The notes under the pieces are model-generated. The model was not told the origin of the DNA. It was given only the letters and a program-made list of their open reading frames with translations, and ran no database searches. 9,967 bases of DNA, taken from the NCBI GenBank assembly GCA_035545535.1, contig DASZYF010000035.1, positions 1 through 9,967 on the forward strand. Reading direction: 5' to 3'. Position 1 is the stretch's first letter. The number at the start of each line of letters is the position of its first letter. Source of the DNA: DASZYF01 sp035545535 (GTDB taxonomy: Bacteria; Actinomycetota; Actinomycetes; Mycobacteriales; CAJCIY01). Shown here in pieces: positions 1-6,958 of this stretch. The translations under genes were made by a program, and so were the position numbers.

Positions 1-102
1 TAGCGTCCGCCGGTCGTCGCCGGCGGAGGTGGTTCGCCGCTGCGGGCGAGGTAGCGTCCGCCGGTCGTCGCCGGCGGCGGTGGTTCGCCGCTGCGGACGA
101 AC
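1..102. repeat. Two tandem copies of a 51-bp repeat with internal hairpins
   Basis: Copy one spans 1-51 and copy two 52-102. Apart from their last few bases they differ only at 27/78 (A/C) and 46/97 (G/A). Each copy contains CCGCCGG, a TCGTCG loop and CCGGCGG, a perfect 7-bp stem (7-26 and 58-77). The array begins at the window edge, so more copies may lie to the left. The period is 17 codons. Forward frame 2 stays open through both copies and ends with TGA at 113-115, overlapping the next GTG start, so the repeat could be the C-terminal end of an upstream gene. It could equally be intergenic repeat or terminator structure. Which it is cannot be decided from this window. Confidence 0.85.
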
Positions 103-111
103 GGGGTCGGC

Positions 112-567
112 GTGACGACGCTGCTGATCACCGTCACGGCCGCCGGAACGAGCGTGGACGTCGCGGTCGACGGAGAGGCCGACTGGACGACCGTCCGCAC
201 GGGTCTCGCGCAGGCTCTGGGCCTCGACGAGGCGGACTGGCGCCTCGCGGACGGACCGCGCCTGCTCCCGACCGGGCCGCTGGACCAGGCCGGCGTCGTC
301 AGCGGGATGCGCCTCACGCTCACCGTCCCGCAGCGCGCGCAAGACTGCACGAGTGACCCCGGTGGAGGCGCTGGAGCGGATCGCGTTCCTGCTCGAGGAG
401 GCGCACGAGCCGACCTACCGCGTGCAGGCGTTCCGCAAGGCCGCGCGCCTGTTCGGCGGGATGAGCGAGGACGAGGTCCGGCACCGGGCCGAGGCCGGCA
501 CGCTGCGGGAGCTGCCGGGGATCGGCGAGGTGACGGCCCGCGTCGTCGCGGAGGCGCTGGCCGGTGA
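112..567 (+). CDS. Small beta-grasp (ubiquitin-like) domain protein, C-terminus doubtful
   Basis: The function is not identified. Residues 1-76 look genuinely coding: third positions are almost all G or C, and the pattern is strand (TTLLITVTAAG), strand, helix (TTVRTGLAQALG), then LADGPRLLPTGPLDQAGVVSGMRLTLTV. This resembles the ubiquitin-like beta-grasp domain found at the N-terminus of actinobacterial FHA/FtsK-SpoIIIE-type and YukD/EccD-type proteins; that is an inference from pattern. After about position 340 the frame becomes low-complexity Arg/Gly/Ala sequence and runs inside the well-supported PHP gene that starts at 353. A TGA at 354-356 in another frame overlaps the PHP start as GTGA. 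A one-base indel near 320-350 would end this protein there at about 80 residues. So the gene may be frameshifted, or a remnant of a larger secretion-type protein. The GTG start has only a weak ribosome site. Confidence 0.4.
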   Translation: MTTLLITVTAAGTSVDVAVDGEADWTTVRTGLAQALGLDEADWRLADGPRLLPTGPLDQAGVVSGMRLTLTVPQRAQDCTSDPGGGAGADRVPARGGARADLPRAGVPQGRAPVRRDERGRGPAPGRGRHAAGAAGDRRGDGPRRRGGAGR

Positions 568-1399
568 GGTGCCCGTCTACCTGCGGCGGATGGAGGACAC
601 CCGCGCGGCCGGCCCCGCGGACGAAGGCGCCAGGGCGCTGCGCGCCACCATCACCGGCGACTGCCACATGCACAGCGACTGGAGCGACGGCGGCTCACCG
701 ATCCACGAGATGGCGGAGGCGGCCCGCGACCTCGGGCACCAGTGGGTCGCGCTCACCGACCACTCGCCCCGGCTCACGGTCGCCCGCGGCCTGTCGCGCG
801 AGCGGCTGCTCGAGCAGCTGGAGCTCGTCGAGGAAGTCAACGAGACGCTCGCGCCGTTCCGCCTGCTGACCGGCATCGAGGTCGACATCAACGAGGACGG
901 CTCGCTCGACCAGGACGACGACATCCTCGCGCGCCTCGACGTGGTCGTCGCGAGCGTGCACTCCAAGCTGCGCATGCCGCGCAACGAGATGACCGAGCGG
1001 ATGATCCGCGCGGTCGCGCACCCCCACGTCGACGTGCTCGGGCACTGCACGGGCCGCAACGTCTCGAGCCAGGGCCGGAGCGGCAAGACGCGCCCGGAGT
1101 CCGACTTCGACGCCGAGCTCGTCTTCGAGGCCTGCGCGCTGCGGGGCGTCGCTGTGGAGGTGAACAGCCGGCCCGAGCGGCAGGACCCGCCCAAGCGACT
1201 GCTGCGCCTGGCGATCGAGGCGGGCTGCTTCGTCTCCATCGACACCGACGCGCACGCCCCCGGGCAGCTGGCCTGGCAGGACGGCGGCTGCGACCGCGCG
1301 TTCCGGTGCGGCGTGACCGCCGACCGCGCCGCCGCTCTGAACGTCACGAGCTGGGATGCCGACCGCGTGCTCGCCCACGGCCGGCGGCACGACGGCTAG
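353..1399 (+). CDS. PHP-domain phosphoesterase with PolX-like HhH N-terminus
   Basis: This 348-residue protein resembles the two ends of bacterial DNA polymerase X without the polymerase core. Residues 1-75 match the Pol-beta 8-kDa type helical domain (EALERIAFLLEEA, YRVQAFRKAARLF) and a helix-hairpin-helix (LRELPGIGEVTARVVAEAL, 51-69), which suggests DNA binding. From residue 101 follows a full PHP metal-dependent phosphoesterase domain. Likely metal ligands are H105/H107 (CHMHSDWSDG), D136/H137 (ALTDHS), E176 (GIEVDI), H203 (ASVHSK), H231 (LGHCTGR) and D299/H301 (DTDAHAP). In PolX the PHP domain gives 3'-exonuclease and related end-processing activities; for this stand-alone form the substrate is unknown. 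The GTG at 353 retains the whole helical domain, and GTG at 362 is an alternative. It overlaps the preceding ORF. A 34-bp gap leads to the pirin gene. Confidence 0.85.
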   Translation: MTPVEALERIAFLLEEAHEPTYRVQAFRKAARLFGGMSEDEVRHRAEAGTLRELPGIGEVTARVVAEALAGEVPVYLRRMEDTRAAGPADEGARALRATITGDCHMHSDWSDGGSPIHEMAEAARDLGHQWVALTDHSPRLTVARGLSRERLLEQLELVEEVNETLAPFRLLTGIEVDINEDGSLDQDDDILARLDVVVASVHSKLRMPRNEMTERMIRAVAHPHVDVLGHCTGRNVSSQGRSGKTRPESDFDAELVFEACALRGVAVEVNSRPERQDPPKRLLRLAIEAGCFVSIDTDAHAPGQLAWQDGGCDRAFRCGVTADRAAALNVTSWDADRVLAHGRRHDG

Positions 1400-1400
1400 G

Positions 1401-1428
1401 AATGATTGAGCACGCAACCAAGTTGGAG
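1401..1428 (+). promoter_or_regulatory. AT-richer spacer with possible operator and RBS before pirin
   Basis: The 34-bp gap between the PHP and pirin genes is distinctly AT-richer than its surroundings (16 of 34 bases). It contains TTG-AGCACG-CAA (1406-1417) overlapping a second inverted repeat, CAAC-CAA-GTTG (1415-1425). AATGAT at 1401-1406 could act as a -10 hexamer. GGAG at 1425-1428, five bases before ATG, is the ribosome-binding site. Overlapping dyads that touch the ribosome site would fit a repressor operator, for example of a MarR-type regulator, but no regulator gene is present here and the assignment is speculative. Confidence 0.3.
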
Positions 1429-1433
1429 CAGGC

Positions 1434-2168
1434 ATGACCGCCAAGCTGGACGTCCGCAAGGCCGCCTCGCGTGACCACACCGCGATCGGCTGGCTCGACT
1501 CGTGGCACTCGTTCTCGTTCGGGCACCACTACAACAAGAACAACATCAACCACGGGGTGCTGCTGGTCAGCAACGACGACCGCATCCTGCCCAACACCGG
1601 CTTCGACACGCACCCGCACCGGGACATGGAGATCGTCACGTGGGTGCTCGACGGCGGCATCGTCCACCAGGACTCCGAGGGCAACCACGGGCTGATCGTC
1701 CCCGGCCTCGCGCAGCGCATGAGCGCCGGCACCGGCATCCTCCACAGCGAGAAGAACGACGGGGTCAGCGGCGGCACCGACGGCACGCACTTCGTGCAGA
1801 TGTGGGTCGTGCCGGACCAGGACGGCATCCGCCCCGGCTACCAGGAGGCCGACGTCCGCGAGCTGCTCGACCGCGGCGGGCTCGTCCCCGTCGCCGCCGG
1901 TGAGCGCGTGCCCGACGCCGCCATCACCATCCGGCAGCGCGACGCCGCGCTCTGGGTCGCGCGGCTCGACCCGGGCGACAGCGTGGTGCTCCCGGACGCG
2001 CCGTTCCTGCACGTCTTCGTCGCCCGCGGCGGCGCGGAGCTCGAGGGCGCAGGTGCGCTGGTCGAGGGCGACGCCGTGCGCGTCACCGGCGAGGGCGGCC
2101 AGCGCCTCACCGGCGGTCCCGCCGGCGCCGAGGTCATCGTCTGGGAGATGCACGCGACCCTCGGCTGA
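1434..2168 (+). CDS. Pirin family protein (YhhW-type bicupin)
   Basis: This 244-residue protein has the complete two-cupin pirin fold. The N-terminal cupin opens with GWLDSWHSFSFG (19-30). Its metal site is visible as HPHRDME (H60, H62) and GILHSE (H104, E106), matching the His57/His59/His101/Glu103 iron-type site of E. coli YhhW. The C-terminal cupin (about 150-240) is more divergent, as is usual. Bacterial pirins of this group can show quercetin 2,3-dioxygenase activity, and some bind other proteins; the real substrate is generally unknown. The protein should be cytosolic. The ATG start is supported by GGAG five bases upstream. Some pirins are reported to bind pyruvate dehydrogenase E1, and aceE lies nearby on the other strand, but nothing in this sequence shows such a link. 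Confidence 0.93.
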   Translation: MTAKLDVRKAASRDHTAIGWLDSWHSFSFGHHYNKNNINHGVLLVSNDDRILPNTGFDTHPHRDMEIVTWVLDGGIVHQDSEGNHGLIVPGLAQRMSAGTGILHSEKNDGVSGGTDGTHFVQMWVVPDQDGIRPGYQEADVRELLDRGGLVPVAAGERVPDAAITIRQRDAALWVARLDPGDSVVLPDAPFLHVFVARGGAELEGAGALVEGDAVRVTGEGGQRLTGGPAGAEVIVWEMHATLG

Positions 2169-2181
2169 GCCCGTCCCGGGT

Positions 2182-2193
2182 GAGGATGGGTGC
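2182..2193 (+). promoter_or_regulatory. GAGGAT element before the sugar dehydrogenase: RBS or leaderless -10
   Basis: GAGGAT at 2182-2187 lies six bases before the ATG at 2194. GAGGA is a good Shine-Dalgarno site at seven-base spacing. The same hexamer also has the A2 and T6 of a -10 box, placed so that transcription could start on or next to the ATG and give a leaderless mRNA. A near-copy (CAGGAT, seven bases before ATG) precedes the peroxiredoxin gene. No convincing -35 box is visible. Confidence 0.35.
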
Positions 2194-3354
2194 ATGAGAG
2201 GCACCCGCACCGTCCTCGTCCTCGGCTGCTCACTGGCGCTCGCCGTCACCGTCGCCCCCGCGGGCGCGCGGCCCGCCGCCGCACCGGCCGCGACACCGGC
2301 GACGGCCGACGTCGCGCACGTCGGGCTCGCGCAGCTCGCGAAGCTCGACGGCCACCCGACCGCCGGCGTGATGCACAAGGGCGACAACCGCCTCTACGTG
2401 ACGCTGCAGGAAGGCCGCGTCGTCGCCATCAGCCCCGACGGCTCGGTGATGACGGCCCTCAACATCACATCGCGCACGCACATGGACAACGAGCGCGGCC
2501 TGCTCGGCATCGCCTTCGCTCCCGACGCGAAGCACGCGTACATCTACTACACCGACAACGACGGCAACATAAACGTCGACGCGTACGGCGTGCGCGGCAA
2601 CGGCTCCTTCAACCCGGCGACGCGACGCCGCCTGCTGTTCCAGGTGCACACGTCGGAGCCGAACCACAACGGCGGCAACCTCATCACCGGTCCCGACGGC
2701 TACCTCTACATCGGCCTCGGTGACGGCGGCGGCGCCGGCGACCCGTTCCGCAGCGCGCAGCGGCTCAACACGTTCCTCGGCAAGATCCTGCGCATCGACC
2801 CCCGCCGGCACGGCTCGGCCGCGCACACCATCCCGAAGGGCAACCCGTTCGTGCACGTCGCCGGTGCGAAGAAGGAGATCTGGGCCTACGGGCTGCGCAA
2901 CCCGTGGCGCTTCTCCTTCGACAAGAAGACGCACAACCTCTGGATCGGTGACGTCGGCCAGGGCACGCTCGAAGAGGTCGACCACGTCGGCAACGGCAAG
3001 GGTGTGAACTTCGGCTGGAGCGCCTACGAGGGGACGAACCGCTTCAACCAAGACCAGAACGCGCCGCACGCGACGTTCCCGGTCTACGAGTACGCGCACA
3101 GCGCCAACCCCGGCGGCTGCGCGATCACGGGCGGCTTCGTCTACCGCGGCACCGCGATCCCGTCGCTCGTCGGCCAGTACCTGTTCGCCGACCTCTGCAC
3201 CGAGGGCGTGCGGGCGATCAGCTCGACGGATCCCGGAGCCGGCGAGCACCCGGTGACGTCGTCACCGAGCTCGATCGTCGCGTTCGCGCAGAGCCCGGCG
3301 GGCGAGATCTACGTGCTGTCCCACGACGGCCCGGTCTTCAAGCTCACGCCCTGA
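2194..3354 (+). CDS. Secreted PQQ-dependent glucose/sorbosone (aldose) dehydrogenase family protein
   Basis: This 386-residue protein has a Sec-type signal peptide: MRGTRT, hydrophobic VLVLGCSLALAVTVAPAGA, likely cut after A25. A six-bladed beta-propeller of the soluble glucose/sorbosone dehydrogenase family follows. Clear family motifs are RGLLGIAFAPD (101-111), EPNHNGGNL (155-163), GPDGYLYIGLGDGGGAGDP (166-184), LGKILRIDP (205-213), AYGLRNPWRFSFD (231-243), IGDVGQGTLEEVD (251-263) and GGFVYRGT (323-330). H158 in NHNGG corresponds to the catalytic base of these enzymes. Members use PQQ to oxidise aldoses, often with calcium, outside the membrane; the substrate here is unknown. C309 and C335 could form a disulfide. 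The gene starts 25 bp after pirin, and the ATG at 2194 is chosen because it preserves the signal peptide and sits behind GAGGA. An upstream in-frame extension to 1900 would run inside pirin in the wrong frame. Confidence 0.92.
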   Translation: MRGTRTVLVLGCSLALAVTVAPAGARPAAAPAATPATADVAHVGLAQLAKLDGHPTAGVMHKGDNRLYVTLQEGRVVAISPDGSVMTALNITSRTHMDNERGLLGIAFAPDAKHAYIYYTDNDGNINVDAYGVRGNGSFNPATRRRLLFQVHTSEPNHNGGNLITGPDGYLYIGLGDGGGAGDPFRSAQRLNTFLGKILRIDPRRHGSAAHTIPKGNPFVHVAGAKKEIWAYGLRNPWRFSFDKKTHNLWIGDVGQGTLEEVDHVGNGKGVNFGWSAYEGTNRFNQDQNAPHATFPVYEYAHSANPGGCAITGGFVYRGTAIPSLVGQYLFADLCTEGVRAISSTDPGAGEHPVTSSPSSIVAFAQSPAGEIYVLSHDGPVFKLTP

Positions 3355-3361
3355 CGCGGCG

Positions 3362-3397
3362 CGCGGATCCGCGACACCGGCGTGGACGCATCCACGC
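3362..3397. terminator. Palindrome plus hairpin between convergent genes
   Basis: The 53-bp gap between the dehydrogenase and the SsgA-like gene holds a perfect 12-bp palindrome, CGCGGATCCGCG (3362-3373). A hairpin follows with a 7-bp stem, GCGTGGA / TCCACGC, and a CGCA tetraloop (3380-3397). The genes point at each other, so a bidirectional terminator is expected here. There is no T-tract on either strand, which is common in high-G+C actinobacteria. Confidence 0.5.
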
Positions 3398-3407
3398 ACA
3401 CGCAGGG

Positions 3408-3860
3408 TCAGGCGACGGGGCCTTCGCCGTCGGACCACAGGAGCAGCGCGAGCTCGGCGTCGACGTCGACGAAGTCGCTCTCGCAGCCGGTCGGGACGAC
3501 CGCGTAGGTCGCGGTGAGGAACTGGACGAGCTCGGTCAGCGGGATCTCGAACAGCGCCCGGCCCGTGGGCGAGGACAGCGCGAGGCCGACGAGCGGGCCG
3601 TTCGCCGAGGAGATGGGCCACACCTGGACGTCGCCGTCGCCCGCGGGCTGGGCGATGCCGTCGGTGAGCAGCTGGCGGGCGAAGGTCCAGTCCTCGGCCT
3701 CACTGGGCTCGTCGGCGCCCGCGGTGCGGAAGCCGATGCGGACCGCGTAGGGGTCGGACACGTCGTAGGTGAGGTCCGCGACGAGAGGCAGCGACGCGCC
3801 CTGGTCGAGGACCAGGTGGAGCGGCATCGCGGTGGTGATGACCTCGTGCTGCGTGCTCAT
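3408..3860 (-). CDS. SsgA-like protein (SALP family, sporulation/cell division)
   Basis: This 150-residue protein matches the actinobacterial SsgA/SsgB family. Recognisable motifs are LPLVADLTYDVSDPYAVRIGFRT (24-46), WTFARQLLTDGIAQPAGDGDVQVWP (58-82), LALSSPTGRALFEIP (93-107) and YAVVPTGCES (119-128). In Streptomyces, SsgB positions FtsZ at sporulation septa, SsgA helps localise SsgB, and other SALPs act in wall remodelling. The length is close to the usual 135-150 residues. The linker after FRT (AGADEPSEAED) is longer and more acidic than in SsgB. The ATG is well supported by GAGGAG at 3867-3872, six bases upstream. It lies downstream of aceE on the same strand, but a 241-bp gap with stem-loops argues for separate transcription. 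Its exact SALP subgroup cannot be assigned by eye. Confidence 0.88.
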   Translation of the reverse strand: MSTQHEVITTAMPLHLVLDQGASLPLVADLTYDVSDPYAVRIGFRTAGADEPSEAEDWTFARQLLTDGIAQPAGDGDVQVWPISSANGPLVGLALSSPTGRALFEIPLTELVQFLTATYAVVPTGCESDFVDVDAELALLLWSDGEGPVA

Positions 3861-3973
3861 CTCGTGCTCCTCGTGTGGACCTCTGGGCGCCGCGAGCTTG
3901 CGAGCGGGCCCGATGACGCGGTGGACACCCGGACCAACGCGTGCAGGGGCCGGAGGGCACGGGCGGGGGGCCG

Positions 3974-3994
3974 TGTCACCCGAAAGTGGTCACT
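3974..3994 (-). promoter_or_regulatory. GTCAC direct repeats upstream of the SsgA-like gene
   Basis: The element contains GTCAC at 3975-3979 and again at 3989-3993, 14 bp apart. The second lies within the palindromic AGTG-GT-CACT (3985-3994). It is about 115-135 bp upstream of the SsgA-like start. BldD half-sites in Streptomyces resemble AGTGA and TCACC, and ssgA and ssgB are known BldD targets, so an operator is conceivable. The arrangement does not match the canonical BldD site exactly. No clear -10/-35 pair stands out in the 241-bp gap. Confidence 0.25.
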
Positions 3995-4025
3995 CAGAGC
4001 ATCGCAGATCCGGACATAGCGACAC

Positions 4026-4099
4026 CAGGGCCGGTCGGAAGGTGCGCCCTTCGCCCGCTCGGCCCTGCGCCACCCCGGGAGGGGCGGCCCCGACGGCCG
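4026..4099 (-). terminator. Nested stem-loops just after aceE
   Basis: On the minus strand immediately past the aceE stop there is a hairpin CGGCC-CCGAC-GGCCG (4085-4099). A larger structure follows: an 8-bp outer stem CAGGGCCG / CGGCCCTG (4026-4033 with 4060-4067) that encloses a 5-bp inner stem GAAGG / CCTTC (4038-4042 with 4048-4052). This is a plausible G+C-rich terminator for aceE. No U-tract follows, so termination efficiency cannot be judged. It would separate aceE from the SsgA-like gene. Confidence 0.55.
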
Positions 4100-4101
4100 G
4101 A

Positions 4102-6912
4102 TCAGCCGGAGACGGGGTGGTCGTCGTCCTCGGTGGCGGAGCCCAAGGCGGCCCGGTCGTCGCGCAGCTGGTAGCGGCTGATCGCCTCCGCCGGGGCGTC
4201 GGACTTCACCTCGCCGGTGGCGGCCAGCTTGTGCAGCACCGCGACGACGATCGACTCCGCGTCCACGTGGAAGTGCCGGCGGAGGGCCGCCCGGGTGTCG
4301 GAACGGCCGAACCCGTCGGTGCCCAGCGACGTCCACCGCGACGGGTCCGGGATCCACGGCGCGATCTGGTCCGGGACCGAGCGCATCCAGTCGCTGACGC
4401 CGACGATCGGCCCGGGCGCGGACTCGGCGTCGAGCAGCCGCGAGACCAGCGGCACCCGGGCCGACTCCTCGGGGTGCAGCAGGGCGTGCTCGTCGCAGTC
4501 CAGCCCGTCGCGGCGCAGCTCGCCCCACGACGGCGCCGACCACACGTCGGCCGCGACGCCCCACTGCGACGCGAGCAGGTGCTGCGCGTGCAGCGCCCAC
4601 GGCAGCGCGACGCCGGACGCGACGATCTGCGCCTTGGGCGACGAGCCGTTGCCCGGCAGCTCCGGCGCCGCGGCGTAGCGGTAGAGGCCCTGGATGATGT
4701 CGGTGTCGGTGACGTGCGCGGGCCGTGCGGGCTGCGGCATCGGCTCGTTGTAGACGGTGAGGTAGTACGCAACGTCGCGCCAGCTCGGCTGCGGGTCCTC
4801 GAACGCCCCGGGCCCGAACATGCGCTCCAGCCCGGACCGCACGATGACCGCCACCTCGTAGGCCCACGCGGGGTCGTAGGAGACGATCGCCGGGTTGGTC
4901 GACGCGAGCAGCAGCGAGTGGCCGTCCTGGTGCTGCAGGCCTTCGCCGTTCAGCGTCGTGCGGCCCGCAGTGGCGCCGAGCAGGAACCCGCGACCGAGCG
5001 CGTCGGTCATCGCCCACATCGAGTCGCCGGTCCGCTGGAAGCCGAACATCGAGTAGAAGATGTAGATCGGGATCATCGGTTCGCCGTGCGTGCTGTACGA
5101 CGTGCCGACGGCGATCGCGGAGCCCATCGAGCCGGCCTCGGTGATGCCCTCGTGCAGGATCTGCCCGGTCTCGGACTCCTTGTACGACAGCAGCAGGTTG
5201 CGGTCGACCGCCTCGTACTTCTGCCCGTGCGGTGAGTAGATCTTCGCGCTCGGGAACAGCGAGTCCATGCCGAACGTGCGTGCCTCGTCGGGGACGATCG
5301 GCACGAAGCGCGCGCCGATCGCCTTGTCCTTCATGAGGTCCTTCAGCAGCCGGACGAACGCCATCGTCGTCGCGACGCCCTGCTTGCCCGATCCCTGCGC
5401 GAGCTCGGCGTACGTCTCGTCGGACGGCATCGGCAGCGGCTTCGCCCGGACGACGCGACGTGGCAGCTCGCCACCGAGCGCCGCGCGCCGCTCGCGCATG
5501 TAGGCGATCTCTTCGCTGTCCTGACCCGGGTGGTAGTACGGCGGCAGGTCGCCCTCGAGCGCGCTGTCGGGGATCTCGAGGTAGAGCCGGTCGCGCAGCT
5601 CCTTGAGCTCGGGCTTGGTGAGCTTCTTCATCTGGTGCGTCGCGTTGCGCCCTTCGAAGTCCTTGCCCAGCGTCCAGCCCTTGATGGTGTGCGCGAGGAT
5701 CGCGGTCGGCTGCCCCTGGTGCTGCACCGCCGCGTCGAACGCCGCGTAGATCTTGCGGTAGTCGTGACCGCCACGCGGCAGCCCGCGGATCTGATCGTTC
5801 GACAGGTCCTTCACCATGCGGCGCAGCCGCGGATCCCCCCCGAAGAAGTGCTCGCGGATGTACGCGCCGTCCTCGACGGAGTAGGTCTGGAACTGGCCGT
5901 CGGGCGTGGTGTTCATCCGGTGCACGAGCACGCCGTCGACGTCCTGCGCGAGGAGCGGGTCCCAGCCGCGGCCCCACACGACCTTGATGACGTTCCAGCC
6001 GGCGCCGCGGAAGAACGCCTCGAGCTCCTGGATGACCTTGCCGTTGCCGCGCACCGGGCCGTCGAGCCGCTGCAGGTTGCAGTTGACTACGAAGGTGAGG
6101 TTGTCGAGCTCCTCGCGGGCAGCGAGGCCGATTGCGCCGAGCGACTCGGGCTCGTCCATCTCGCCGTCGCCGGTGAACGCCCACACGTGCTGGTCGCTCG
6201 TGTCCTTGATGCCGCGGTGGTGCAGGTAGCGGTTGAAGCGCGCCTGGTAGATCGCGTCGAGCGGGCCGAGACCCATCGAGACGGTGGGGAACTCCCAGAA
6301 GCCCGGCATGAGCCGCGGGTGCGGGTACGACGGCAGCCCGCCGGGCAGCGACTCCTGCCGGAAGCCGTCGAGGTTGTCCTCGGTGAGCCGCCCCTCGAGG
6401 AACGCGCGTGCGTAGATGCCGGGCGAGGCGTGGCCCTGGATGAAGACCTGGTCGCCGCCGCCGGGGTGGTCCTTGCCGCGGAAGAAGTGGTTGAAGCCCA
6501 CCTCGTACAGCGATGCGCTGCTGGCGTAGGTGGCGATGTGCCCGCCGACGCCGATCCCGGGGCGGTTGGCGCGGCTGACCATGATCGCCGCGTTCCAGCG
6601 GATGTAGGCGCGGATGCGCCGCTCGACGTCCTCGTTGCCCGGGAACCACGGCTCGCGCTCGGTGGGGATGGTGTTGACGTAGTCGGTGACGGTCAGCGAC
6701 GGGACGCCCACCGCGCGCTCGCGGGCCCGCTCGAGCAGCCGCAGCATGAGGTAGCGGGCGCGCACCGGACCCTGCTGCCGGACCACCTCGTCGAGCGACT
6801 CGAGCCACTCGGCGGTCTCTTCCGGATCGATGTCCGGGATCTGGCTCGGCAGGCCTTCGGCGAGGACGGGGTAGCGCCGGTCCGGGGCGGGTGTCTCGCT
6901 CACAACCCCCAT
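4102..6912 (-). CDS. aceE: Pyruvate dehydrogenase E1 component, homodimeric type
   Basis: This protein (936 residues from the ATG at 6912) is the thiamine-diphosphate-dependent E1 that decarboxylates pyruvate and acetylates the lipoyl E2 of the pyruvate dehydrogenase complex in the cytosol. The N-terminal region (DIDPEETAEWLESLDEVV, TDYVNTIPTEREPWFPG, RWNAAIMVSRANRPGIGVGGHI) closely follows mycobacterial AceE. H125 and H142 (GGHI, FNHFF) fit active-site histidines. The ThDP/Mg motif is GDGEMDE (248-254) followed by VNCNLQRLDGPVRGN. Later segments include SYSTHGEPMIPIYIFYSMFGFQRTGD, TTLNGEGLQHQDGHS and a transketolase C-terminal domain. Length is near the usual 890-930. E2 and E3 genes are not adjacent. 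The start is uncertain: GTG at 6903 (giving MSETPAPDRRYPV) and ATG at 6954 are alternatives. The 6954 form adds 14 residues unlike the family, and the ribosome sites do not decide the matter. Confidence 0.97.
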   Translation of the reverse strand: MGVVSETPAPDRRYPVLAEGLPSQIPDIDPEETAEWLESLDEVVRQQGPVRARYLMLRLLERARERAVGVPSLTVTDYVNTIPTEREPWFPGNEDVERRIRAYIRWNAAIMVSRANRPGIGVGGHIATYASSASLYEVGFNHFFRGKDHPGGGDQVFIQGHASPGIYARAFLEGRLTEDNLDGFRQESLPGGLPSYPHPRLMPGFWEFPTVSMGLGPLDAIYQARFNRYLHHRGIKDTSDQHVWAFTGDGEMDEPESLGAIGLAAREELDNLTFVVNCNLQRLDGPVRGNGKVIQELEAFFRGAGWNVIKVVWGRGWDPLLAQDVDGVLVHRMNTTPDGQFQTYSVEDGAYIREHFFGGDPRLRRMVKDLSNDQIRGLPRGGHDYRKIYAAFDAAVQHQGQPTAILAHTIKGWTLGKDFEGRNATHQMKKLTKPELKELRDRLYLEIPDSALEGDLPPYYHPGQDSEEIAYMRERRAALGGELPRRVVRAKPLPMPSDETYAELAQGSGKQGVATTMAFVRLLKDLMKDKAIGARFVPIVPDEARTFGMDSLFPSAKIYSPHGQKYEAVDRNLLLSYKESETGQILHEGITEAGSMGSAIAVGTSYSTHGEPMIPIYIFYSMFGFQRTGDSMWAMTDALGRGFLLGATAGRTTLNGEGLQHQDGHSLLLASTNPAIVSYDPAWAYEVAVIVRSGLERMFGPGAFEDPQPSWRDVAYYLTVYNEPMPQPARPAHVTDTDIIQGLYRYAAAPELPGNGSSPKAQIVASGVALPWALHAQHLLASQWGVAADVWSAPSWGELRRDGLDCDEHALLHPEESARVPLVSRLLDAESAPGPIVGVSDWMRSVPDQIAPWIPDPSRWTSLGTDGFGRSDTRAALRRHFHVDAESIVVAVLHKLAATGEVKSDAPAEAISRYQLRDDRAALGSATEDDDHPVSG

Positions 6913-6958
6913 CGTCGTACTCGCCGGAGATACCCGCAGGTAGGCCGGGAACATCCGT

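Noticed and set aside
2212..2232. Lipobox-like VLGC at residues 9-12 of the sugar dehydrogenase
   Set aside because: It is too close to the N-terminus for a lipoprotein signal. The hydrophobic stretch continues to a normal AGA-type signal peptidase I site.
1344..3249. Long minus-strand frames opposite pirin and the dehydrogenase (1344-2387, 2230-3249)
   Set aside because: The forward genes carry complete domain signatures. The minus frames give His/Val/Ala/Arg-rich sequence without recognisable motifs.
6913..6954. ATG at 6954 as the aceE start
   Set aside because: It adds MFPAYLRVSPASTT, which does not resemble AceE N-termini. ATG 6912 or GTG 6903 fits better, although the choice between those two is not settled.
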